A stretch of 64,000 nt of DNA from NCBI RefSeq assembly GCF_035222485.1, contig NC_085925.1, forward strand, positions 310,001 to 374,000, in the 5' to 3' direction. The notes below the pieces were generated by a model. The model was not told the origin of the DNA, did no database searches, and saw only the letters and a list, made by a program, of their open reading frames with translations. Both the position numbers and the translations under genes were made by a program. This document shows positions 45,660 to 55,099 of this stretch, piece by piece; the first letter of the stretch is position 1, and each line of letters starts with the position of its first letter. The DNA is from Podospora pseudoanserina. Taxonomy: Eukaryota > Ascomycota > Sordariomycetes > Sordariales > Podosporaceae.

Positions 45660-45661
45660 GA

Positions 45662-45733
45662 TGACCCCGACCCGATTTGAACGGATAACCTTTCGATCTG
45701 GAGTCGAACGCGCTACCGTTGCGCCACGAGGCC
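45662..45733 (-). tRNA. tRNA-Trp (anticodon CCA)
   Basis: The minus strand folds into a 72-base cloverleaf. Acceptor arm GGCCTCG pairs with CGGGGTC (two G-U pairs). The D stem is GCGC/GCGC around AACGGTA. The anticodon stem is TTCGA/TCGAA with loop CTCCAGA, anticodon CCA. The variable loop is AGGTT. The T stem is ATCCG/CGGGT with loop TTCAAAT. The discriminator is A. There is no intron. A T5 terminator follows two bases later. Confidence 0.93.
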
Positions 45734-46417
45734 TTGACTTGTTGATGAAATCTGGAGGATTTCATTACAATTCCCTATACTGTAATGATCTTCTGGATGT
45801 CAAACAATATTTTGCATGCTCAACAACTTACCTTCACAGAATACACATGTATCCTGGTTTTTCTTGATAAGCTTCGGTTGTATTGTACTTGGCTATCATC
45901 TAAGATCCCGTCATTGGCCGCATTCTTTCCGTCTGTTCAGCAATAGGGCGCCGACTTCAAACATACTCAACATTAGACAGGCGGTTATAGAAGGATAGAT
46001 GTGTTGGCTGGTTGGAAAGGCAGCCAGAAAATGGAGAGATAGGGGTAGTGAGGTTCAGCTTTCAGATTGCTATTGCCTCGAAGCCCAAAGCTAAAGGGGC
46101 TGAAGGGTTGTGGACATGGAAGAATAGAATAGCAAAGCGTGACAGACTTTTACTTGAGCAGGGCATACACTCTGGGTGTGGACAGTAGTCGAATCTCAGA
46201 GCCTGTTATATACCGTACTTTGATGCCTTTTTGGACAAGTAGCTGAACAAATATTGAACACATGCAATTAAGGGGTTGATGAGTTATGCTGCTTCATGTC
46301 CAAGGTTTTTAATTATACAAAAGCAAGGCTATACACAGGCATGATCTTCGTCCCATCGTAAAAGTATTGAGCTGAATTTCGTCCCATGCCCCATTGCCTG
46401 TAGCATTCAGGTCACAG
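45734..46417. other. intergenic upstream of the tRNA, 3' of yme2
   Basis: No gene seen. Confidence 0.35.
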
Positions 46418-49087
46418 TTATGCCTCCTCAGCCAAGACCTTCTTCAGTGCTCCCATCTCCTTGTCAAACCCTTCGATCTTTCTCTGGCTAGCCTGTAACT
46501 TGCCTAGCAAGTAATTCACTCTATCTGAGGCCTGCGCTGGTGCGTTGGGAAGGCCTGCAAGCACAGTCAATTCTTGCTCTGCCTTGTCAATGTTCTTGGC
46601 CTCAATTTTGGACAGTTCAGTCAGCAGCGCCAAATCCATCCTCGATTTCACGACCTTATCTTCGAGAAGCTTTGCAAAAGCGGCTTGGTAGACGGGTTTG
46701 CCCGCGCGGATGGTGGCTGGCCGCCCGTGGTGGGATTTCACAGTGATCAACTCCGCATTGGCCAGCGCCTCTAGAGCAGCTTCGGGGTTGGTAGCGCTGG
46801 AGGTCGTAGAAGAGGCAAACGTGTTGGCGAGCAGGACCTCGTTGTAGCGGAGAGAGTCGTTCTTGGCGATCTCCTTGATGAGGTACCACGCTTGCTCAAC
46901 AGACCATTTCCTCTCCTTGTCGACGCCTTCGCCAGCAGTCTTGTTGCCAGTCAACAGGAACATGCGGAGAATCTCGGAAGCACTCTGCTCAATGATGTCA
47001 GAGACAGCCTTCTTGGGGCTCTGACCGACTTTGAGTCTGCGAGCAAGGACCTGGAGGTCTGTGAGGCGGCCGCCGAGGGCTTCAATGCACTCATCCAATT
47101 CCTGAAGATCCTGACGTCCTTGGCTATCGGTTTTCAGCGGTGAGCCGTCTCCCCCCTTTTCGTCCTCCTTCGCCTTCTCATCAGAGCGCGCATTTGCCTC
47201 GAGCTGAGAAACGACAAACTGTTTGGCTACCTGGGGCGAGAGATCCCCCAGGGTAACTTGGTGAAAGACACGATCAGGAAGAGCCCGGGACAGAGGTTTC
47301 GAGTAGGAGGTGTCAGTGGTGAGGAAGATGACGTGAGCCACATTGGACTGGACCAAGGCTGCCGCCCAGTCAGATACCTTGTCATATATGATGCCCTTCT
47401 CCTCGCTCTTGTGGAGGAAGTTGTCAATGACCACAACCGCACGCCGCTCCGGATGGGCCTCAAGATAGGCGTCGTCCGAAAGGTTGGCATCCTGGTCTTC
47501 CTTTTTTCTTCCAGCGAGTGAGACTTCTTTGAGGGCCGATGCGGTTGTTTGAAGAATTTTGACTACTTGGGCTTCGAGGTTCTCAGAGAACCCAGCCTTG
47601 ACTCCAGTGGTGCTTTGGATAGCAAGGTCGACCAGGCTGCTGAGATTGTTCGCCCACGAGAATACTGGGCGGTATCCAACCTGAAAAGCGAGCTTTCTGA
47701 TGGTGCCAGCCTCGCCCCTGGCCTCCATCACTGGCTTGCAATCCAACACTAAGACGTCCTTACGTCCTTCGAGCACTTGATCCATAACTAACTCTTTGCC
47801 TCCTGATCCCCGGGGACCCTGAATGACAACAAATGTGTCGACCGATTCAAGGAGGCTGCTCTTGATTGAATCAATCAGGTCTTTTCGGTGGTTGAACAAA
47901 GCATTCAGGCCAGCATCGCTACCGTGCTTCTTACCAAGGGAGAGGATGTCCGATGTCTGCCGTTTAAGCCACTTGTAGAGCTTACTATTGGTAAACTCAA
48001 GAGATCGCTGAACATGGTGCTGTGATGATGTTAGTAACGAGTTCAATTTTGCGGAGGGGTTTGTTGGCAATACATACCTTGACAAAGAACTCGCGAATAG
48101 GATCAAACACGATGACAGTAAAGGTGGCGAGAAAGGCGGCAAGGATGGGGATAACGATGCGTGGATGACTGCTGATCCATTTCCAGATGTTATGTGGTTT
48201 GACTCGCTGTTCGTATGACAGCCTCAGCTTTGTGGCAGCTTTGCTTCCCTCTTCCTGCAGAACAAAGCCGTGCAGACAGTTTCGCGCCATGATGGCATCC
48301 TTGACAAGCACAAAGTCTACGTAGGCGAATTTGGGTAGAACTTTCGAATCGGGCGGTTGCGAGGTGATGTCGGCAATCCATCCGTACCGACGAAAGACAC
48401 TGTATAGTGCCTCCTGGGAAAGCTCATCAGGCTGTTCAGAGTCTTTTGCCGGCACGAACTCAACACGCAAACGGCTTTTGGGAAGTCTATAAAGATCCTC
48501 CAGCCACGGTCGGCCTAGAACAAGACCTGTTGAGATACCTCGAAAGGGACTAAACCATGGCTTGATGGGATTCTGTTCCAGCGCTTGTGAGAGTTTTGCC
48601 TGAATTTCCGAGGCGGATGTATCACCGGGATGGGTGAACTTGACATAGGCGCCCCCTTCTTTTGTTCTGGGGATGACTTCAGTGATGTTTACAGAAAGGG
48701 AGTCTGGAATTGCCCGCTTCACCAGACTGACAGGATCGAACACGCCCAAGGAAGTCTTGTCAAATTTCTTGAGCAACTCCGGGACATCGTTTTGAGCCTT
48801 CCATGGCCTCCAGAGTAGTAATGAGCTTAGTTTCAGTGGAAATAGGTCTGCGAGCTGTCAGTATCTAATACCGGGTGAGAGGCGAGAGAAACCGGAGGAT
48901 TGTACTAACTGTCGACAAATAATATTGACTCATCTGCTTTGGCTTCGATATGGCCGGTCTTGCCTGTGCCAACCGTGCTCTGCCATCTTCGGGCAAGTTT
49001 TGTATGTTGTCCTAGAGCGGGGAGAAGGCGTTGCCTGGCGGTGTGGGTTGCTGCAAAAGCAGGCAACCTTCGGCCGCGCATGGCCAT
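46418..49087 (-). CDS. yme2: Yme2, mitochondrial inner-membrane escape protein
   Basis: Integral inner-membrane protein that helps control mitochondrial DNA maintenance and escape; 849 aa. Exons are 49087-48910, 48847-48078 and 48019-46418. The N-terminus is Arg-rich and free of acidic residues (MAMRGRRLPAFAATHTARQR), a good presequence. Intron 1 (GTTAGT...GCAG) restores ESILFVDNLFPLKLSSL. An RRM-like segment (SRLRVEFVPAKD and later FAYVDFVLVKDA) lies before the membrane helix at about residues 287-304 (IVIPILAAFLATFTVIVF). The C-terminal RNA12 domain has the P-loop VVIQGPRGSGGKE at residues 384-391 and the acidic RRAVVVIDNFLHK. Intron 2 uses GTATGT and CACAG in phase 0. It is divergent from Emi1, also mitochondria-linked. 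Confidence 0.94.
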
Positions 49088-49711
49088 GGACGAGGCTAGG
49101 TATAGAGAAGGCCCTCTCTGTATAGTTCAATACAGCTCAGGTCGCAGGTTTCCACGATCATTTGACTGCTCCAAACCGTCAGCAACCCGTTGGCAGGTGA
49201 TTTGGCCGAGAGAATACATACTCGTCGTACTGGCACCAACAAGGCAAAAGGCCGCAGCCGTTGCGATGCAAGAGTAGTGCTTTCGGGAGGCGACGAATTT
49301 AAGCCCAAGGTGACCGGCTGGCCGACAGCTTGGTTCCACATGCGATGGTTTGGAACGCCGCCCCTGTCAGTGAGGTCATTAATGGGGTCGCTGATCGTCC
49401 CCTCAAGCCTCGGCGCCAAGCAATGCCCCGCAGCAAGATGCGCTGGGCTTCTGATTGGCAGCTTTCCAAAAAGGCTTGTCCGCTTGCCATCCCGTCTTTG
49501 GCGTTTGAGAGACGCTGAAGTGACTGGAAGGTTTGCGAATCACGAGACTGATATCAGGTACCATCCTCCCGTCCCCTCCTCATGTTCCGCGTACCCCTCA
49601 CTTGACGTCCTCTTCAAATGAGCCCTCACTAACCTCTGATTCAGGTTGCACGAGTCTTCATCTCCTGCACTACACTGCATCCATCTTCAGGACCTTCAAC
49701 AAGAGACTATC
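49088..49711. promoter_or_regulatory. shared promoter region of yme2 and emi1
   Basis: This 624 bp head-to-head interval separates two genes linked to mitochondria. No gene or obvious element is seen. Confidence 0.4.
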
Positions 49712-50425
49712 ATGGGTTGGTTCTGGACCTCGCCGTCCCCCTCACCAAAGGCTTCCGAAGCCTCTCACCACTCTGCAACTCAGCAACCACAACCTCCAGC
49801 CAGCGAAAGGAAGCCATCAACAGATGAGGAGGTCTCCAAGTTTCTCCGCGAAATCCAAGCGGCAGCCAACCCTTCTTCCTCTCACGCCGCTTCCCCTCCG
49901 TCTTCAACAGATTCAGACGCCGCCAAATCATCGTGGGTACCCAGTTGGCTTTCAGCGCCAGCGCCTGAGACCCCTCCCCCACCGCCCAAAGACAAGCGCT
50001 CCGAAGCCTCTATCGCCATGTCCGAGGCTCTTCTTCCAACAACCATGTCGTGTCAGGATGCTTTTGACTATGCCTGGCATTGCCATACCCCCGGCTCTCA
50101 GGTCAACTCTGTTTACCGGTACGGTGGTGTAAGACAGTGTACCGAGCTCTGGGACGACTTTTGGTTTTGCATGCGCACCAAGTCTTGGGATCCAAAGCTT
50201 CGCGCTGAAGCCATCAAAGATCATTTCCGGAAGAAGGAGGCAGCCAAGTATGGTCGAGGCCAACCAAGCTCCGAGGACATCTGGGAAAGCAGAGATAAGA
50301 TGGCAGAGCCGGGAACAACGTTCAACAAATCCTTCGACCCCCCCATCAAAGACGATGCTGCCTTTGAAAGAGAGGATCAGGAGACTCGGAGGAAGATTCG
50401 CGAGTTTTACGAGAGGAAAACTTGA
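49712..50425 (+). CDS. emi1: Emi1-like twin CX9C protein (DUF3128)
   Basis: Intronless 237 aa protein. The conserved DUF3128 core at residues 111-155 carries a twin CX9C pattern: Cys114/Cys124 and Cys143/Cys153 (TMSCQDAFDYAWHCHTPGSQ then VRQCTELWDDFWFCM). In yeast the family member Emi1 is needed for early meiotic gene induction and respiratory growth, and twin CX9C proteins are usually imported into the mitochondrial intermembrane space. The N-terminal 100 residues are Ser/Pro-rich and poorly conserved. The C-terminus is charged and helical (DDAAFEREDQETRRKIREFY). The ATG at 49712 gives MGWFWTSPSP, the family-like start; an in-frame ATG 66 bases upstream is leader sequence. Confidence 0.9.
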   Translation: MGWFWTSPSPSPKASEASHHSATQQPQPPASERKPSTDEEVSKFLREIQAAANPSSSHAASPPSSTDSDAAKSSWVPSWLSAPAPETPPPPPKDKRSEASIAMSEALLPTTMSCQDAFDYAWHCHTPGSQVNSVYRYGGVRQCTELWDDFWFCMRTKSWDPKLRAEAIKDHFRKKEAAKYGRGQPSSEDIWESRDKMAEPGTTFNKSFDPPIKDDAAFEREDQETRRKIREFYERKT

Positions 50426-51238
50426 ATGGTGGTTCCGTGTCTTATACCCCACCACACACAAGCTGCAATGTAGGAATTATTCTCATGAAAATGTTCACAC
50501 AGAACCGAAGTACACGTTTAAAAACTCCATCCACATCCTTGCAATTTTGAATAAAGCATGGAGACTGGGCTGGGCTCTTTCCCTGAAGTGACACAGGTGA
50601 CATCGGAGCCATGCGGTCCAGAAGGAGCACTCCCGGTTTACAGGCCGCAGGCGACGGTAAATCCGACGAATGGCAGCAGGGGCCTCAGGAATCACAAGAC
50701 GCCCGTCGCTGAAGCCACACACACAGACACAGCCCAGACGCAACTTCATCGCATCTCCATCACCCAAGGGATTCATTGTCCCTTCTGTCGCCGGCCCGTG
50801 TCAGTATTCATCCCGCCATCTGCTCCTGCGGCTCCTAATTGCAGGCGCGACAGTGAACAGTCCCCCCAGAAGCCAGTGAATTGAAGCGCCCGTGCGGCAA
50901 AGCTCTGCCTGCTCCTCTTGCCTCCAGTCTCCCGTCGCCCGCCGCATATCAATCTGGCATCTCTCACATCTCGCGAGGGCCATCATTTCTTATTGACTCG
51001 GCTCGTCAATCAAAATCCAGGACTCGACCTCCGTGTCAAGTCCAGCTAGGTGAGGCTCTAGCTTACTAAATTATATCCGGACCCAGGCCGAGATTAACTT
51101 CGGACACACAAGCCGCCCCATCGCCCGCGGGGAATCCAACAGATCACCACTTCCGCTCGTCCAATGGAAGAGGGAATTTACATCGATAAAGAGCAACATT
51201 AAAGCAAACAGCAATACCCAGAAAAGAGGATAGGCGCC
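50426..51238. other. intergenic with one arm of an inverted repeat
   Basis: No gene. Contains the left arm of an inverted repeat pair at about 50451-50548 and then the promoter of the CCCH gene. Confidence 0.45.
50451..50548 (+). repeat. inverted repeat, left arm
   Basis: About 98 bases just downstream of the emi1 stop. The 43-base core at 50475-50517 matches the reverse complement of 53485-53527 at 41 of 43 positions by eye. Both mismatches are A/G transitions. Outer parts (GCTGCAATG and CATCCTTGCAATTT) also match. Confidence 0.85.
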
Positions 51239-53158
51239 ATGGAGTCAAGACCGAGCCTCGTCGCCTTCCTCCAACGGTATCAGGATCTCGCCACTTACCA
51301 AGACTCGCACATCAATTTGATCAAGGTATGTATATGTATACACACCCTCCCCATCAAATAATGGGCACGGCAAAAGTAGATTAACCCATATTATATTGTG
51401 GGGAGGGTGATTCAACACCAGAGCAGTCATTAGGCTCTTAAAAGTGGCTGCTGATACCCTCCTCACAGGATCTCTTGGTCTATGCCGAGTCGATAGAGTC
51501 AACCCTCCGAGCTGAAAATACGGAACTGGCCCAGAGAGTGCATGAACGAAACTTGGACTACGAAGATGCTACTCGATCCAGGCGTGAACTACAGCAACGC
51601 ATTCACGCCCTCGAAACGCAACTTGAAACGTCCATCTTGGCCAACGAACAAATAAAAAATTCCAACTCCTATGTCGTCGTATTGATAGACGGGGACGGGC
51701 TCATTTTCAAATCGGAGCTGATCCAACAGGGTCTTGCTGGGGGCAAAAAGGCTGCTTACGCCTTGAGATCAGCAATTTTGGGCCAATGTGGCCCTCACGG
51801 CAATGAAATTGGAGTTCTCGCACAGGTCTACCTCAATCTCGCCGGCCTTAGCAAGGCGATGCGCCGAGATGGCTGTCTGGAGAATGAGAGCAACCTCAAA
51901 GATTTCACGCTCGGCTTCACACAGGCCAAGGCCACTTTTGACTTTGTCGATGTCGGCCACGGCAAAGAAAGAGCCGATAACAAGATCAAGGAAATGACAA
52001 AATGGCATCTCAGGAACCACAACTGCAAGCAAGTTATACTGGGCATATCACACGATGCAGGGTATGCCCCGTTTCTCGACGAGTTGTTCCAAGAGGATAG
52101 TGTTCAGCACCAGATCACCATCTTGGAAGGCGTACCTGGTATGTTGGCCATTGAGCGAGCAGCAGCGAGTAAACTGTGCTCTTATACTGACCAAGTTACA
52201 ATAGTGGTGCGTGAGCTGAGGGCCATCGGCGCAAATATACTGAATTTGAACAGCATCCTGTTTCGGTCTGAAAAGCTTGTTGATAGGGTGTCAGAGTCGG
52301 CTAGCTCTGAGTCGTTCGGCTCACCTTTCACGCCTGTTCCTGCCACCCCGGTTGTTGAACACAACAAGCCTGCCACACCAACTATCGAGATGAAACCGGT
52401 CGTGCCGGCTGTCCCCGCCATCTCTGCTGTCCCCGCCTTCCCCGTTACTGTACCGACGCCTCCTGTCGTCAGGGCCACAGCCACGACCAGTAACAGTGTC
52501 GCAAGTATCGATAGTATAGGCAGCTCCGAGCCACAGACACCATCTTCGGCATCGGCGGCTTCAACGTCAACTCCGGCAGCCACAACTTATGCTAAAGCCA
52601 TCAAGAGTGCCACCCCTCCACCGCCTCCACCGGTGATCAAATTGCCTGCCCATACCAAGGCAGCTTTGCAGCAGCAGCCGTCTTCCCGGGCCTCTCACAA
52701 AACCCCAAACAAGCCAAAGCCAGTTCCTTGGAACCCAGGTATGATATATCCTTCTGGCTTATACACGTATACTGACGACTATGCCGATAGGACCTCGCGG
52801 TCTTGATCCCCCTCTTCAGGTCTCGCAGTCTGCGCTGGACAACCTCAAGAAGAGGAAAGACAGCAACAAGCTGTGCAACAATCATTACCTCCGCGGCCCC
52901 TGTTCCAAGGGCGATTCATGCAACTTCGAACACAATTACAAGCCCACCAAAGAGGAGTTGGTGGCCATTGCGTTCCTGACAAGGCTGAACCCGTGCTCCG
53001 GGGGCCAAGAGTGCGATGTGGACGATTGCATCTATGGCCATCACTGCCCAAGCGTTATCAACGGCGCCTGCACACATCCTTATTGCAAGTTTACCAAGGA
53101 GGATCACCCCCCTGGAACGAAGATTAAGGCTCATCACAAGGGGAGCCACGATCGCTAG
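51239..53158 (+). CDS. CCCH zinc-finger protein with NYN/PIN-like core
   Basis: Three exons (51239-51325, 51469-52738, 52791-53158) give 574 aa. The N-terminus (after MESRPSLVAFLQRYQD) leads into a coiled coil to about residue 90. The central domain (about 98-290) starts VVVLIDGDGLIF with Asp103 and Asp105 and has GISHDAGYAPFLDELF, reminiscent of the acidic sites of NYN/PIN ribonuclease folds. A long Pro/Thr/Ser/Ala-rich linker follows. The C-terminus has a C-x8-C-x5-C-x3-H zinc finger at residues 481-500 (CNNHYLRGPC then FEH) and two more Cys/His clusters (CSGGQECDVDDCIYGHHC and CTHPYCKF). A role in RNA binding or cleavage is inferred. Introns are GTATGT...ACAG and GTATGA...ATAG; the latter splits a Gly codon. 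Confidence 0.83.
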
Positions 53159-53901
53159 GTTAGCACATGGGTCCCAAAAATCAGGGTGCAAATCGAACAC
53201 CAACACTACTCACTTAATGGCAAGATAACCGCCTTTCTCTTGCCCGGAAAAATCAACAAAAAACTGTCCAGTACTCCAAGGCCGTGAGGAGTCTATGTTC
53301 CAAATAGAATTCAACAGAAATCAAGACTGTTGGTAGTATGGCTGTTTGAAGTGGTGTAACCACAGCTGTTTTTTGTCACTTGCTTTCTGGGACCTACGTG
53401 TTAGGTTCACGTGCACTCGTGGGCGCTTGATTGAGTTCTTTATAAAGCAAATTGCAAGGATGTGTGTGGATAGGGGGCCTCTAGACGTGTACTTTGGTTC
53501 TGTGTGAACATTTCCATGAGAATAATTACTACACCCTTTGAAACCGAAAATACCTGTTTGCATTGCAGCTGGTGTGTAGTGGACACGTCGTGGACAAAAT
53601 AACTGGGATTGCAAAACACTTGAACCAGGCCTCGAAATATAGTTGAGAGGCTTCAAAAGATGGATAATAGAAGATAGTCAAGAGTTCTTAATGGATAGTC
53701 AAGAGGCCTTGAGCACCACCATATGGACCCCACCCATCACTCGCCCCACGAGAAGCTCAGACCACACCTTAATTACAGCCTCCAAGCGAAAACCCCACTA
53801 TGAACGACAAGCTCCAAGTTGTTCCACATCCTCCCCATCGCCCTCGCAAAATCACCACCTTCCTCACCACCGTCATCGCTGCCACCAATAAAACCGCTAA
53901 G
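53159..53901. other. intergenic with the other arm of the inverted repeat
   Basis: Contains the right arm at about 53449-53579 and the promoter and leader of the SRP19 gene. No gene is seen. Confidence 0.45.
53449..53579 (-). repeat. inverted repeat, right arm
   Basis: Reverse-complement partner of 50451-50548. The core is 53485-53527. This arm has about 35 extra bases split between two places, so it is longer. It lies about 290 bases after the CCCH gene stop. Confidence 0.85.
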
Positions 53902-54828
53902 ATGTCCCACCCCCGAGTAGAAGAGGTATCCGACTCGGAAGATGACGTTCAAATGTCGGACCCCTCCGAAGACGACATCGACGACTTTGTCGAATCAGAC
54001 ATCATCCGCACCCGTCAAGCAGCCCCTTCCAGACCAACCCCCCTTCCTCAGCAACAACCCCCACCCCAATTCCGCCAGCCACAACAGCCCCCCGCCTACC
54101 CCCAGATGCAAACAACAACCGACGCAACCCCCTATGCATCCTACCTCTGCCTGTACCCAATCTACTTCTCCAGCCTGCACACCCGCGCCCAAGGCCGCCG
54201 CGTCTCCGCCGCCGTTGCCGTCCCCAACCCGCTAGCCACCGAGATCCTGGCCGCCTGCGCGAACCTCAACATCCCCACCGTCTTCGAAGCAGGCAAGCTC
54301 CACCCCAAGGACTGGGCCAACCCGGGCAGGGTCAAGGTCTCCCTCGCGAACCAGACCCGCGTCAAGAACAAGCATCACTTGTTCCTGCTCGTGGCTCAGC
54401 ACCTAACGAGCCATCCCATCACCGATGCCTCCCCTGCGCTGAGGGTCCACGTCCGCGGCGCGCCGCCTCCTCCCGAACTCAAGCCTGGGGAGCAATGGCC
54501 CAGACCTGCTGTGCCCAGAGGCTGGAAGATGTCGGAACTGTTGCCTCACTACAGCCCCGCCATGACTGGTGGCGGAGTCAGCGAGAACTTTTTGAAGGAT
54601 ATGATGAGCCAGATGGGTGGTGCTGGTGGCGCGGGAGGACTGCCGGGTATGTTGGGCGGTGGAGGAGGAGGACCCGGTGGGATGGATATGGCTAGCCTGA
54701 TGCAGGCTGCTCAGTCGATGGGTATGGGCGGCATGGGCGGAATGGGTGGTCTGGGTGGTCTTGGAGGTGGTTCTTCACCCGGGCCGAGTTCGAGCGCTGG
54801 TGGGAAGGCAAAGAAGGGAAAGAAATGA
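53902..54828 (+). CDS. sec65: signal recognition particle subunit SRP19/Sec65
   Basis: Subunit of the cytosolic signal recognition particle that binds SRP RNA and promotes SRP54 loading; intronless, 308 aa. The SRP19 fold spans about residues 78-190: YLCLYPIYFSSLHTRAQGRR, then VPNPLATEILAACANLNIPT and HPKDWANPGRVKV. The N-terminus is acidic (VSDSEDDVQMSDPSEDDIDD), followed by a Gln/Pro-rich linker. The C-terminal 90 residues are Gly/Met-rich (MGMGGMGGMGGLGG) and end in a basic KAKKGKK. The ATG at 53902 is preferred because the acidic MSHPRVEEVSDSED start is family-like. An in-frame ATG at 53800 would add 34 residues. Confidence 0.92.
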   Translation: MSHPRVEEVSDSEDDVQMSDPSEDDIDDFVESDIIRTRQAAPSRPTPLPQQQPPPQFRQPQQPPAYPQMQTTTDATPYASYLCLYPIYFSSLHTRAQGRRVSAAVAVPNPLATEILAACANLNIPTVFEAGKLHPKDWANPGRVKVSLANQTRVKNKHHLFLLVAQHLTSHPITDASPALRVHVRGAPPPPELKPGEQWPRPAVPRGWKMSELLPHYSPAMTGGGVSENFLKDMMSQMGGAGGAGGLPGMLGGGGGGPGGMDMASLMQAAQSMGMGGMGGMGGLGGLGGGSSPGPSSSAGGKAKKGKK

Positions 54829-55099
54829 TTAAATTCATCATGTGAGAACACCGAGAGTCGGGAAAGACGATACAAAGGAATGCCGGGATGAAATGTGTCT
54901 GGGTTTAGAATTATTATGATACCAACTTGGGGGTATGGACTTCCTGTACTACGATCAGAAGATCCAGCACCCCACCCAGTTACCTTTTACATGGACCGAT
55001 TCATCCTCCTGAAGCAAAAGTGAACAAACAACAATAACGCTTCACATTTACAGGGTATATATCTCGAAAAGCATACATGCACTCCACCGTTAATTACTT
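54829..55099. other. short tail-to-tail interval
   Basis: Contains the 3' flanks of SRP19 and dynactin; nothing else is seen. Confidence 0.35.
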
